A model generated the notes under the pieces. The model made no database searches. It was not told the origin of the DNA and worked only from the letters and a program-made list of their open reading frames with translations. Shown piece after piece: positions 7,793 to 16,273 of a DNA stretch of 36,177 nt. A program made the position numbers and the translations under genes. Source of the DNA: Gammaproteobacteria bacterium UBA7803 (GTDB taxonomy: Bacteria; Pseudomonadota; Gammaproteobacteria; Pseudomonadales; Azotimanducaceae); assembly GCA_002480525.1 (NCBI GenBank), contig DLCH01000035.1:1-36177 (forward strand). Reading direction: 5' to 3'. The stretch's first letter is position 1; each line of letters opens with the position of its first letter.

Positions 7793-9926
7793 GCTCACCG
7801 TCGAACGCCTGTTCAGCGACCCTCCGCTGTTCGGCGGCGTTCCACAGAACCCGCGATTCACCCCGGACGGCCGCTATGCCGCCTTTCTGCGGCTCGCGCC
7901 CGACGATCGCGAGCGGCTCGACCTGTGGCGCGTCGACCTGGAGACCGGCGCGCTCGACTGCTGGGTCCCCGCCACCCGGCTCGGCGGCGTCGACGCCGGA
8001 CCGCGGACCGAGGCGGAACGGGCCGAGCGCGAACGCCGGCGACAGTTCGCCGGCGGCATCACCGCCTTCGCCTTCAGTCCCGACGGCCGGCGTCTGCTGC
8101 TGCCCGTGGAAGGCACGGCTTTCGTGCTGGACATCGAGCGCGACGAGCTCGCTGCCGTCACGCCGGCGGGCACCCGGCAGACCGACATCCGCTTCTCGCC
8201 GGACGGCCGCCAGCTCAGCTACGTGCGCGACGGCGACCTGTACCGCTACGACCTGGACGAGGGCCGCGAGGTCCGCCTGACCGCCGATGGCGGCGGCATC
8301 GTCAGCAACGGCCTGGCGGACTTCATCGCCCAGGAGGAGATGCACCGCTTCGAGGGCTACTGGTGGTCGCCGGACGCCCGCTACCTGGCCTTCACCCGTG
8401 TGGACGAATCACCGGTGGCCGTGTCCCAGCGCTTCGAGGTGAACGCCGACGAGGTGACCACCATTCCCCAGCGCTACCCATACGCCGGCGCCGACAACGC
8501 CGACGTGCGGTTGATCGTGCTGGACGTGACCAGCGGCGACATGACCGAGATCGCGTACCGCCAGGAGCAGGACGACTACCTGGCCAGGGTCGCGTGGCTC
8601 GGTGCGCGGCTTGCGGTGCAGCGCCAGAGCCGCGACCAGCAGACGCTCGAACTCACGCTGTTCGACGCCGATGGCGGCAACGCCGAGACCGTGCTGCGGG
8701 AATCCTCGGCGACCTGGATCAACCTGCACGACAACTTCATGCCGCTGCCGGACCCCGACCGGGGATTCCTGTGGACGTCGGAGCGGACCGGCGCCAGCCA
8801 CCTCTACGTCTACCGGAACGGCGCGCTGCAACCGATGACCAGTGGCGCCGGACGCGTCAATCGCGTCCTGTGGACGGACGGCCGCAACGCCCTGGTCACC
8901 GGCTGGATCGACAGCCCGACGGAACAGCACCTGTTCCTGGTCCCCGTGGACGAGCCCGGCCCCGTGCAGCGGCTCACCGGGGAGGCCGCGTGGCACGAGC
9001 CGGTGGTCGACAGCGGCGGCCAGCGGGTGCTGGACCGGCTGTCCAGCCTGGACGTGCCGGGCCGGCTCGACCTGCTGACGCTGGCCGCCGGCGCCGCGCC
9101 GCGGCCGCGGGTTCTCGTGGAAGAGCGGATCGACGCGGATCACCCCTACGCGCCCTACCGGGACGAACACGTCACCCCGGAACTCGGCGTGCTGACCGCC
9201 GAGGACGGCCAGCGGCTGCACTTCCGCCTGACCCGCCCGAGCGGCCCGGCCCCGGAGGCCGGCTATCCGGTCATCGTCCACGTCTACGGCGGCCCCGGCG
9301 TCCAGCGGGTGCGCAACGAGTGGCCCCCCATGGTGCTGCAACTGCTCGCCCGGCGCGGCTACGGCGTCCTCGAGCTGGACAACCGGGGCAGCAGCAACCG
9401 GGACCGGCGCTTCGAGGCGCCGATCTACCGCCAGCTCGGATCGGCGGAGGTCGCCGACCAGGTCCGCGGGGCCCGTTATCTGGCGGGCCTGCCCTGGGTC
9501 GACGCCGGGCGCATCGGCGTGTTCGGGCACAGCTACGGCGGCTACATGACCCTGATGTGCCTGCTCAAGCATCCCGAGACCTTCAAGGCCGGCATGTCGG
9601 TCGCACCGGTGACCGACTGGACCCTCTACGACACCCACTACACCGAGCGCTATCTGCAGACGCCGCTGGCCAATCCCGACGGCTACCGGGCCAGCGCCGT
9701 CACCACCCATGCGGCCGGGCTGTCGGGCAAGCTGCTGCTGGTGCATGGCATGGCGGACGACAACGTGCTGTTCACCCACAGCACCCGGCTGTTCCGGGAA
9801 CTGCAGGCCCACAACCTGCCCTTCGAGATGATGGCCTACCCCGGCTCGAAGCACGCCCTGCAGGAGCGCGACGTGTCGATCCACCGCTTCACCCTGCTGC
9901 TGGACTTCTTTGGACGCAACCTATGA
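7785..9926 (+). CDS. S9 family prolyl oligopeptidase, dipeptidyl-peptidase IV type
   Basis: A 713-residue serine peptidase. Residues 1 to about 470 form the DPP-IV N-terminal propeller, including IAQEEMHRFEGYWWSPD with the Glu-Glu pair (E184, E185) that in DPP-IV binds the free N-terminus of the substrate. The C-terminal alpha/beta hydrolase has the triad S583 (GHSYGGY), D658 (GMADDNV) and H690 (GSKHAL). The family releases Xaa-Pro or Xaa-Ala dipeptides, the substrates of the upstream PepQ. The N-terminus, MPELTVERLFSD, is not a signal peptide and no upstream in-frame start replaces it, so a cytoplasmic location is inferred, whereas many bacterial DPP-IV enzymes are periplasmic. The ATG lies inside pepQ (8-bp overlap). 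Confidence 0.92.
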   Translation: MPELTVERLFSDPPLFGGVPQNPRFTPDGRYAAFLRLAPDDRERLDLWRVDLETGALDCWVPATRLGGVDAGPRTEAERAERERRRQFAGGITAFAFSPDGRRLLLPVEGTAFVLDIERDELAAVTPAGTRQTDIRFSPDGRQLSYVRDGDLYRYDLDEGREVRLTADGGGIVSNGLADFIAQEEMHRFEGYWWSPDARYLAFTRVDESPVAVSQRFEVNADEVTTIPQRYPYAGADNADVRLIVLDVTSGDMTEIAYRQEQDDYLARVAWLGARLAVQRQSRDQQTLELTLFDADGGNAETVLRESSATWINLHDNFMPLPDPDRGFLWTSERTGASHLYVYRNGALQPMTSGAGRVNRVLWTDGRNALVTGWIDSPTEQHLFLVPVDEPGPVQRLTGEAAWHEPVVDSGGQRVLDRLSSLDVPGRLDLLTLAAGAAPRPRVLVEERIDADHPYAPYRDEHVTPELGVLTAEDGQRLHFRLTRPSGPAPEAGYPVIVHVYGGPGVQRVRNEWPPMVLQLLARRGYGVLELDNRGSSNRDRRFEAPIYRQLGSAEVADQVRGARYLAGLPWVDAGRIGVFGHSYGGYMTLMCLLKHPETFKAGMSVAPVTDWTLYDTHYTERYLQTPLANPDGYRASAVTTHAAGLSGKLLLVHGMADDNVLFTHSTRLFRELQAHNLPFEMMAYPGSKHALQERDVSIHRFTLLLDFFGRNL

Positions 9927-10381
9927 CCGATGCCGTGCGCGTACGCCCCGCCCGCCCCGAGGACGCGGCGCTGATCGTCGAATTCAACCGGGCCATGGCC
10001 GAGGAGAGCGAGGACAAGGGGCTCGACCTCGACGTGCTGAAACGCGGCGTCGACTACCTGCTCTCGCACCCGGCGGATGGCTTCTACCTGATGGCGGAGC
10101 GCGACGGTGCGACCGCCGGCTCGCTGATGGTCACCTACGAGTGGAGCGACTGGCGCGCCGGCCGGTTCTGGTGGATCCAGAGCGTCTACGTGCTGCCGGA
10201 GCACCGCCGTCACGGCGTCTACCGCGCCATGCACGCCCACGTTCGTGAGCGGGCGGCGGCGGACCCGGAAGCCTGCGGGCTGCGTCTGTACGTGGAGCAC
10301 GAGAACACCGGCGCCATGGCCACCTACCGGGCGCTCGGCATGACCGAGACCCACTACCGGCTGTACGAAGAGGAGTTCTGA
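9923..10381 (+). CDS. GNAT family N-acetyltransferase
   Basis: A 152-residue GNAT protein. The ATG at 9923 overlaps the TGA of the preceding peptidase as ATGA, so it is the third gene of the peptidase operon. The acetyl-CoA pyrophosphate loop is VLPEHRRHGVYRAM, matching the R/Q-x-x-G-x-G/A motif with V in place of the usual second Gly. It is preceded by the WWIQSVYV strand and followed by LYVEHENTGAMATYRALGM, the usual helix-turn before the last strands. The substrate is not identifiable; an amine of an amino acid or peptide would suit its neighbours, but that is inference. It ends 3 bp before the convergent tatD stop. Confidence 0.88.
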   Translation: MTDAVRVRPARPEDAALIVEFNRAMAEESEDKGLDLDVLKRGVDYLLSHPADGFYLMAERDGATAGSLMVTYEWSDWRAGRFWWIQSVYVLPEHRRHGVYRAMHAHVRERAAADPEACGLRLYVEHENTGAMATYRALGMTETHYRLYEEEF

Positions 10382-10384
10382 GTC

Positions 10385-11137
10385 TCAGCCGACGCGCACG
10401 CCGAACAGGCTTTCGAAGTTGGCCGTGGTGGTCGCGGCCAGCGCCTCGGGCGAGCAGCCGCGCAGCCGCGCCAGGAAGGCCGCCGTGTCCGGCAGATACC
10501 CCGGTTCGTTGCGCTGGCCGCGATGCGGCACCGGCGCGAGCCAGGGGCAGTCGGTCTCGACCAGCAGGCGATCTTCCGGAATCCTCAATGCCACGTCGCG
10601 CACGTTGTCGGCGTTGCGGAAGGTGACGATCCCCGAGATCGACACGTAGTAACCCAGATCGAGCGCCGCGCTGGCCAGCTCCCAGGACTCGGTGAAGCAG
10701 TGGAGCACGCCGCGCACGCCGGAATGGGCGCGCAGCAGGTCCAGCGTGTCCGTCTCCGCCGCGCGGGTATGGACGACCACCGGAAGGCCATGCTGCGACG
10801 CCAGCGCGAGCTGCTCGTCGAACGCCGTCCGCTGACGGCGCTGCGCCTCCGGCTGCGATTCGTGAAAGTAATCCAGGCCGGTTTCGCCGACGGCCACCAC
10901 CCGCGGGTGGGCGAGCCGCCCGGCCAGCCAGTCGCGCGACCCGGCCGCCGCCTCCGGGTGCTGACCGGCCGTCGCCCAGACGTCGTCGTGGGCGTCAGCC
11001 AGGGACACCACGTCGTCGATGCCCTCCGCGTCGACGCCGATGCAGAGAAACGCGCCCACGCCAGCGGCCCGCGCGCGCGTCAACGCCGCGTCCGGATCAT
11101 CCAGGTAGTTCAGATGGCAGTGGGAGTCGACCAGCAA
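10385..11137 (-). CDS. TatD family metal-dependent hydrolase (YcfH-like)
   Basis: A 250-residue TIM-barrel hydrolase. Motifs are DSHCHLN (first HxH metal pair), VGETGLDYFHE (bridging glutamate), VVVHTRAA, GVLHCFTE and VETDCPWLAP (final aspartate). Family members are Mg-dependent 3'-5' DNA exonucleases or deoxyribonucleases of general housekeeping use. It is the last gene of the fab-mltG-tmk-holB-pilZ run, the place where this gene also stands in Pseudomonas and E. coli. It starts 18 bp after pilZ. Confidence 0.93.
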   Translation of the reverse strand: MLVDSHCHLNYLDDPDAALTRARAAGVGAFLCIGVDAEGIDDVVSLADAHDDVWATAGQHPEAAAGSRDWLAGRLAHPRVVAVGETGLDYFHESQPEAQRRQRTAFDEQLALASQHGLPVVVHTRAAETDTLDLLRAHSGVRGVLHCFTESWELASAALDLGYYVSISGIVTFRNADNVRDVALRIPEDRLLVETDCPWLAPVPHRGQRNEPGYLPDTAAFLARLRGCSPEALAATTTANFESLFGVRVG

Positions 11138-11155
11138 AACGGCGGCGCCGGCGCC

Positions 11156-11506
11156 TCACATGGTGTGGGTGTGGCGGTCGGACTGGAGCGCCCCGGCCAG
11201 GTAGGTCTCGATCTTGCTGCGCGCCACGTCGTCCTGATCGTTGAACTGCACGCCGATGCCGGCGGCCCGGGCGCTCTGGGCGCCTTTGGGCGTGACCCAG
11301 ACGACCCGGCCGGCCACCGGAATCTTCTCGGCTTCGTCCATGAGATTCAGCAGCATGAACACCTCGTCGCCGAGCTCGTATTCCTTCTTGGTCGGAATGA
11401 ACAGGCCGCCGTTGCGCACGAAGGGCATGTAGGCGGCGTACAGCACGGCCTTGTCCTTGATGGCCAGCGAGAGGATTCCGTTCCGGGCGCTGCGTTTCGC
11501 ACTCAT
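11156..11506 (-). CDS. pilZ: Type IV pilus assembly protein PilZ
   Basis: A 116-residue protein starting at the ATG at 11506 (MSAKRSARNGILSL); a TTG two codons upstream is the alternative. The sequence LSLAIKDKAVLYAAYMPFVRNGG, VFMLLNLMDEAEKIPVAG and WVTPKGAQSARAAGIGVQFND, ending HTHTM, matches the Pseudomonas aeruginosa PilZ that founded the family. Like that protein it lacks the RxxxR and D/NxSxxG motifs, so it is not expected to bind cyclic-di-GMP; it acts in type IV pilus assembly through protein contacts with the pilus machinery. A 378-bp gap separates it from holB upstream. Confidence 0.93.
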   Translation of the reverse strand: MSAKRSARNGILSLAIKDKAVLYAAYMPFVRNGGLFIPTKKEYELGDEVFMLLNLMDEAEKIPVAGRVVWVTPKGAQSARAAGIGVQFNDQDDVARSKIETYLAGALQSDRHTHTM

Positions 11507-11884
11507 GTCCAATCCATTCGGCGCAGGTCGCGCTCAGGCTCGTTCCAGGTCTTGCTCGTCCGGTCACTGCCGACCGTTGGTCGCCGCCGACCGTTCCCGA
11601 CCCCGCCGGACGCCTCGGCGCCGGGGGTGTCCGGGCGCGCACCGCATGGTGACGACAGCATCATCAATGGCGCGCAACTGCTTGTCAGACAATAACTTTT
11701 GCCGCCAATCCCCGGCGCATCGTCATGATCCGACGCCGCCCGCCGGCTGTCAACGCGATCCACGAGACGCCGGTCACGGGCTGAACACGGACCCACGGCC
11801 CGCCGTGACGGCCCGCTGCAAGGTCTTGTCATAGGATAGCGCATCCCCGGCGCAACGGCCGTGAACCAGCGCCCAGCCGATCCG
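11507..11884. other. Intergenic gap between holB and pilZ with nothing recognised
   Basis: These 378 bases interrupt an otherwise tight gene run. I found no believable coding frame, RNA gene or strong promoter. Overlapping open frames here continue out of the holB antisense or shifted frames and show no family resemblance. A pilZ promoter may lie here; on the minus strand a weak TTGTCT about 190 bases upstream of pilZ is the best candidate and lacks a good -10. Confidence 0.5.
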
Positions 11885-12769
11885 TCAGGGCCTGGCGCTC
11901 TCCACCCGGCGCCAGCACACCAGCAGACGCTCCGCCAGCAGACGGTCGTTGGCGGAATTGGACGAGAGCAGCTGGCGGCGCACCCAGACGAGCTCGTCCG
12001 CGAACCCCATGAGCGCGCGCGCCGGTGCGGGATCCGGCCGCGCCAGCGGCCGGTGCCCGGCGGCCATCGCGGCGACGTAACGATACCAGCGCCCGAGGGC
12101 ATCCGGCAGGCCGCTGTCCAGCAGGCCGGCCACCACCTCGCCGTCCCGCGCGGGGTCCAGGGCGAGCTCCAGCAGCCCGGCGAGCAGAGGCTGTCCGCCG
12201 GCCTCGGCAGCCGCGACGGCCACCGGCGCTCCGCCGTGCTCGAACAACCGCAGATCCAGGACATCCGCCGCAACCCGGTCGGCGAGCCAGTCGCGGGCCG
12301 CCTGGTGGTCGGGCCGGATCTCCAGCCGCTGGCAGCGGCTGCGGATGGTCGGCAGCAGACGGCCGGGCTGGCTGCTGACCAGCAGCAGGTGGGTACCCGG
12401 CGGCGGCTCCTCCAGCGTCTTCAGCAGGGCGTTGGCGGCACTGGTGTTGAGGGCCTCGGCCCCGGCGAGGACGGCGACCTTGCGCGGACCGGACTGGGGC
12501 GTTCCCTGGGCGAAAGCGACGATCTCACGCACCGCGTCCACCTTGATGACGGCCCCGTCGGGAACGACCCAGCGCAGATCCGGGTGAGCCAGAGCGGCCG
12601 CCTCCCGGTCGGTGTCGGCGTCGATCAGCCGCAGCGCCATCCAGTTCGCGAAGTCCCTCTCGCCCCAGCCCGGGGGCCCGGTGACGAGCAGCGCATGCGG
12701 CAGGGTGCCGGCCTCGAGCCGGCGCGCCACGTCCCGGGCCAGGTCATCGTGCCAGGGCAGCAGGCTCAC
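11885..12769 (-). CDS. holB: DNA polymerase III delta' subunit
   Basis: A 294-residue clamp-loader subunit. The start is the GTG at 12769, which overlaps the tmk stop as GTGA; the longer open frame covering tmk is antisense-type noise. The AAA+ fold is recognisable, but the P-loop is degenerate (VTGPPGWGERDF, no GKT), as expected for delta', which does not hydrolyse ATP. It keeps the NALLKTLEEPPPGTHLLLVSSQP segment and the conserved TIRSRCQRLE (SRC) motif that contacts the neighbouring subunit's nucleotide site. Family members are about 300-335 residues. The order tmk-holB-pilZ-tatD supports the call. Confidence 0.93.
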   Translation of the reverse strand: MSLLPWHDDLARDVARRLEAGTLPHALLVTGPPGWGERDFANWMALRLIDADTDREAAALAHPDLRWVVPDGAVIKVDAVREIVAFAQGTPQSGPRKVAVLAGAEALNTSAANALLKTLEEPPPGTHLLLVSSQPGRLLPTIRSRCQRLEIRPDHQAARDWLADRVAADVLDLRLFEHGGAPVAVAAAEAGGQPLLAGLLELALDPARDGEVVAGLLDSGLPDALGRWYRYVAAMAAGHRPLARPDPAPARALMGFADELVWVRRQLLSSNSANDRLLAERLLVCWRRVESARP

Positions 12770-13416
12770 GGGGCGCCCTCCCCGGCCAGAAAGCCATCCA
12801 GCGCCTCGGCGATGCGCCCCTGCACCACCGGCAGCGGGTCGCCCGCGTCGATGATCCGGAAGCGCGGCGCTCCGGCGGCCCTGGCCAGATATCGTTCTCG
12901 AACCCGCTCGAAGAACGGCCTCGCCTCGCGCTCGAAACGGTCGCGCTCCCGGTCGGCCATGCGGGCCTCCGCCGCTTCCAGAGACAGATCGAGGTACAGG
13001 GTCAGGTCCGGCTGCAGCTCGTCCTGCACCAGGGACTCCAGCACCGTGATGGTCTGCAGGTCGAGCCCCCGTCCGCCGCCCTGGTAGGCGTAGGTGGCAT
13101 CGGTGAACCGGTCGCACAACACCCAGGCCCCGCGCGCCAGAGCCGGCCGGATCACCTGGTCGAGGTGCTGCGCCCGGGCCGCGAACACCAGCAGCAGCTC
13201 GGTCAGCGGGGCCATGGGCTCGTCGCGCAGGGCCAGCAGCAGGTCGCGAATCTCCTCCGCCAGCGGCGTGCCGCCGGGCTCGCGGGTGGTCACCACCTCG
13301 ACGCCGGCCGCCCGCAGCCGCGCCTCGACGAAGGCCAGGTTGGTGGACTTGCCGACGCCTTCTCCACCCTCCAGGGTGACGAAGCGTCCACGACGCTGGT
13401 CCGATCGGGCGGTCAT
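12766..13416 (-). CDS. tmk: Thymidylate kinase
   Basis: A 216-residue dTMP kinase that makes dTDP from dTMP and ATP. The P-loop is GGEGVGKST (residues 17-25), with the following TREPGGTPLAEEIRDLLL substrate segment. The DRF motif is in VLCDRFTDATYAYQGGGRG, and the arginine-rich RMADRERDRFE lid is of the E. coli type. Its stop overlaps holB by 4 bp, and it starts 16 bp after mltG. Confidence 0.96.
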   Translation of the reverse strand: MTARSDQRRGRFVTLEGGEGVGKSTNLAFVEARLRAAGVEVVTTREPGGTPLAEEIRDLLLALRDEPMAPLTELLLVFAARAQHLDQVIRPALARGAWVLCDRFTDATYAYQGGGRGLDLQTITVLESLVQDELQPDLTLYLDLSLEAAEARMADRERDRFEREARPFFERVRERYLARAAGAPRFRIIDAGDPLPVVQGRIAEALDGFLAGEGAP

Positions 13417-13432
13417 GGCCGGCAGCTCCCGT

Positions 13433-14428
13433 TCATGGCATCTGATAGCGGCGCACCGCGGCCTCGTGCTCGTCGAGACTCACGGAGAATTTGCTCGAGC
13501 CGTCGCCACGGCTGACGAAATACAGATACTCACCGTCGGCGGGATGGAGCGCGGCGTGGATCGAGCGCTGGCCGGGCAGCGCGATCGGGGTCGGCGGCAG
13601 GCCCCGGTTGCGGTAGGTGTTGTAGGGCCCCGGCGCGCGCAGGTCGGCGCGCCGGAGATCGCCGTCGAAGCGGTCGCCGAGACCGTAGATCACCGCCGGG
13701 TCCGTCTGCAGCCGCATGCCGCGTTCGAGGCGCAGCGCGAACACCTGACTGATCAGTGGCCGGTCGTCCTCGCGACCCGTCTCCTTCTCGATCAGGGAGG
13801 CCGCGATCAGCGCCTGGTACGGGGAGTCGTAGGGCAGCCCGGCGTCCCGGTCCTCCCAGGCGGCGTCGAGCACGCTCTGCATCCGCACGTAGGCCCGGCG
13901 CAGGATGTCCGCGTCGCTGTCACCGCGGACGAAGTGATAGGTGTCGGGAAAGAACAGGCCTTCCGCGTGGCCGCCGGGCAGCCCGAGCACCTCGAGCAGC
14001 GTGTGTACGGTCACGCCGTCCAGGGTCACGTCGAGCGCGGGGTGCCGGGCCAGCTCGGCCACCGCCTGCATCGCGGTCCACCCCTCCAGCAGCTTGACGT
14101 CATAGGTCACGACCTCGCCGTCGACGAACCGCTGCAGGACCCTGACCGGGCTGTCCCCCTGGCGCATCTCGTACTCACCGGCCTGTACCCGGCGGGCGTC
14201 GCCGGACAGCCTGGCGAGCCAGGTCCACAGCCGCGGGTGGTCGACCACGCCGCGCTCGTGGAGGCGATGCGCCAAGTGGCCGAAGGCTTCGCCGCGCTCG
14301 ATGACGATCAGCTCGCGACCGTCGACGGACAGCGGCTGCTGCTGCCAGCGGGCGACGTAGGACGTGACGGCGACCGCCGCGACCACGGCCACGGCGACGA
14401 TCGCCAGCAGCACGCCGCGCCAGCTCAT
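13433..14428 (-). CDS. mltG: Endolytic murein transglycosylase MltG
   Basis: A 331-residue YceG/MltG protein. One N-terminal membrane helix (about residues 5-27) anchors it in the inner membrane with the catalytic part in the periplasm. The LysM-like segment follows, then the YceG domain with GLFFPDTYHF and the catalytic glutamate E214 in ALIAASLIEKETG. The C-terminal RTDPAVIYGLG-like (here LQTDPAVIYGLG) and PYNTYRNRGLPPTPIALPG motifs are diagnostic. It cuts nascent glycan strands and ends their growth. In many relatives pabC lies between fabF and this gene; here only an 88-bp gap is present. Confidence 0.95.
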   Translation of the reverse strand: MSWRGVLLAIVAVAVVAAVAVTSYVARWQQQPLSVDGRELIVIERGEAFGHLAHRLHERGVVDHPRLWTWLARLSGDARRVQAGEYEMRQGDSPVRVLQRFVDGEVVTYDVKLLEGWTAMQAVAELARHPALDVTLDGVTVHTLLEVLGLPGGHAEGLFFPDTYHFVRGDSDADILRRAYVRMQSVLDAAWEDRDAGLPYDSPYQALIAASLIEKETGREDDRPLISQVFALRLERGMRLQTDPAVIYGLGDRFDGDLRRADLRAPGPYNTYRNRGLPPTPIALPGQRSIHAALHPADGEYLYFVSRGDGSSKFSVSLDEHEAAVRRYQMP

Positions 14429-14490
14429 GAGTCGGGATTGCGGAGGGGAAGGCTCACCGCTCGCATTCTACACGACGGCCACGGGCCGAC

Positions 14491-14508
14491 GCCGGGCAGG
14501 CGCCCGGC
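14491..14508. other. Small hairpin between fabF and mltG
   Basis: GCCGGGC-AGGC-GCCCGGC forms a perfect 7-bp stem starting 8 bases after the fabF stop in the direction of transcription. There is no T-run, so it may be a processing or stability element rather than a terminator. On the minus strand, TAGAAT at 14465-14470 is a possible -10 for mltG but lacks a matching -35. Confidence 0.35.
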
Positions 14509-14516
14509 GACCGGCG

Positions 14517-15752
14517 TCAGAGCTTGCGGAAGATCACCGTGCCGTTGGTGCCGCCGAATCCGAAGGAATTCGACAGCGCGGCGTCGATCTTCACGTCCCG
14601 TGCCGTGTGGGGCACGTAGTCGAGATCGCAGCCCTCGCTGGGGTTGTCGAGGTTGATGGTCGGCGGCAGCTTCTGGTGATGCAGCGCCAGCACCGTGAAG
14701 ATCGCCTCGACGGAGCCGGCGGCGCCGAGCAGATGGCCGATCATCGACTTGGTGGAGCTGACCGCGACCCGGGTGTCCGCGCCGAACACCGACTTGATGC
14801 CCTTGGTTTCGGACAGGTCGCCTAGCGGCGTCGACGTACCGTGGGCATTGATGTAGCCGATCTCGTCCGGGTTCATCCCGGCGTCGCGCAGAGCATTGCG
14901 CGTCGACGCCGCGCCGCCTTCGCCGTTCTCCAGCGGGCTGGTGATGTGATGCGCGTCGCCGCTCATGCCGAAGCCCGCCAGCTCGCAGTAGATCCGCGCG
15001 CCGCGGGCCTTCGCCCGCTCGTACTCCTCGAGCACCAGCACGCCGGCACCGTCGCCCAGCAGGAAGCCGTCGCGATCCTCGTCCCACGGCCGGCTCGCCT
15101 TCTCCGGCTCGTCGTTGCGGGTGGACAGGGCCTTCATCGAGGCGAACGCCGCCATGGTGATCGGCGAGGTCGCCATCTCGGCGCCGCCCACGACCATGAC
15201 GTCGGCATCGCCGTGCTGGATCATCCGGGCGCCGAAGCCGATGTTGTGGGTGCCGGTGGTGCACGCAGTGACCACGGCGATGTTCGGGCCGCGATAGCCG
15301 TACCGGATGGACAGGTTGCCCGAGATCATGTTGATCACGCTGGCCGGCACGAAGAACGGCGACACCCGTCCGGGGCCCTTGCCCAGCAGGACGTTGTGCG
15401 TTTCCTCGATGGTGTTGATGCCGCCGATGCCGGAGCCGATGGCCAGCCCGTAGCGCTCGGCGTCGTCGGGATGTTCAGGCAGCCCGGCGTCCGCGATGGC
15501 CTGCATGCCGGCCACCATCCCGTACTGGACGAACGGGTCGATGCGGCGCAGCTCCTTGCGATCCAGGTATTCGGTCGGATCGAAGTCCTTGAGGGCCGCG
15601 GAGATGCGAACGGAATGGCCGCTGGTGTCGAAGGTCTCGATCGGACCCGCGCCGCTCTTGCCGGCGAGCGCGTTCTCCCAGCTCGTCGCCACGTCGTTAC
15701 CGATCGGGGACAGCATCCCCATCCCGGTCACCACAACGCGTCGCTTGGTCAT
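14517..15752 (-). CDS. fabF: 3-oxoacyl-ACP synthase II (KAS II)
   Basis: A 411-residue condensing enzyme that elongates acyl-ACP with malonyl-ACP. The catalytic triad is C164 (VVTACTTGTHN), H304 (INAHGTSTPLGD) and H340 (KSMIGHLLGAAG), equal in spacing to E. coli FabF. The C-terminal SNSFGFGGTNGTVIF segment is complete. It follows acpP by 105 bp in the fab cluster. Its role in this organism may be broader than usual because no fabH is seen in the cluster. Confidence 0.97.
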   Translation of the reverse strand: MTKRRVVVTGMGMLSPIGNDVATSWENALAGKSGAGPIETFDTSGHSVRISAALKDFDPTEYLDRKELRRIDPFVQYGMVAGMQAIADAGLPEHPDDAERYGLAIGSGIGGINTIEETHNVLLGKGPGRVSPFFVPASVINMISGNLSIRYGYRGPNIAVVTACTTGTHNIGFGARMIQHGDADVMVVGGAEMATSPITMAAFASMKALSTRNDEPEKASRPWDEDRDGFLLGDGAGVLVLEEYERAKARGARIYCELAGFGMSGDAHHITSPLENGEGGAASTRNALRDAGMNPDEIGYINAHGTSTPLGDLSETKGIKSVFGADTRVAVSSTKSMIGHLLGAAGSVEAIFTVLALHHQKLPPTINLDNPSEGCDLDYVPHTARDVKIDAALSNSFGFGGTNGTVIFRKL

Positions 15753-15857
15753 CGTCGACTCCTGTTCGAGCGCGTTTCAGCGAAACGCGGCCAGAAAGCA
15801 GGAAGCCGCACCGATCCTTCGCGTGCGGCTTCCGGCATGATCAGCGAGGCTGGTCTC

Positions 15858-16091
15858 TTACTGGTGAGCCAGGATGTAGTCGATCGCCTCTTTGACCGTG
15901 GTGATCTTCTCGGCTTCTTCGTCCGGAATCTCGGTCTCGAATTCTTCCTCGAGGGCCATCACCAGTTCCACCGTGTCCAGCGAGTCGGCGCCGAGGTCTT
16001 CGACGAAGGACGCGTCGTCCTTCACTTCGTCTTCCTTGACCCCGAGCTGCTCACAGATCAGTTTCTTGACTCGTTCTTCTACGCTGCTCAT
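15858..16091 (-). CDS. acpP: Acyl carrier protein
   Basis: A 77-residue ACP, nearly identical to E. coli AcpP. The phosphopantetheine site is S37 in DLGADSLD, and the acidic helix II (TVELVMALEEEFETEIPDEE) that docks the Fab enzymes is intact. The ATG at 16091 is chosen over a TTG six codons upstream because the protein then begins MSSVEERVKKLI as in the family, and GGGAGA lies just upstream. A sigma-70-like promoter lies 50-80 bases upstream, so the gene can be transcribed apart from the fabD-fabG message, as fits its high demand. Confidence 0.98.
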   Translation of the reverse strand: MSSVEERVKKLICEQLGVKEDEVKDDASFVEDLGADSLDTVELVMALEEEFETEIPDEEAEKITTVKEAIDYILAHQ

Positions 16092-16147
16092 GCCGCGGTT
16101 TTCTCCCAATCAGGTTCGTGGAGCGTCAGTCCCTCCGAGCGTCGCGC

Positions 16148-16176
16148 ATTCTATAGAGGGCTCATACCCAATTCAA
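16148..16176 (-). promoter_or_regulatory. Sigma-70-like promoter for acpP
   Basis: On the minus strand TTGAAT (16171-16176) and TAGAAT (16148-16153) are separated by exactly 17 bp. Transcription would begin near 16141, about 50 bases before the acpP ATG. TTGCTT/TATAGA two bases away is a weaker alternative pair. The fabG-acpP gap of 182 bp leaves room for it. Confidence 0.7.
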
Positions 16177-16273
16177 GCAAACGCCGGACCCTTGGAACAT
16201 GCACTAACCTGCTGTTTTAGTTGAAATTCTGCTGCAATGAACGGGTCCGTTGCAGCCCTCCGAAAGCCCTGCG

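Noticed and set aside
11503..12273. 256-codon minus-strand frame overlapping holB and the holB-pilZ gap
   Set aside because: It runs in a shifted frame through holB and has no recognisable domains; the gap part alone shows no ribosome binding site.
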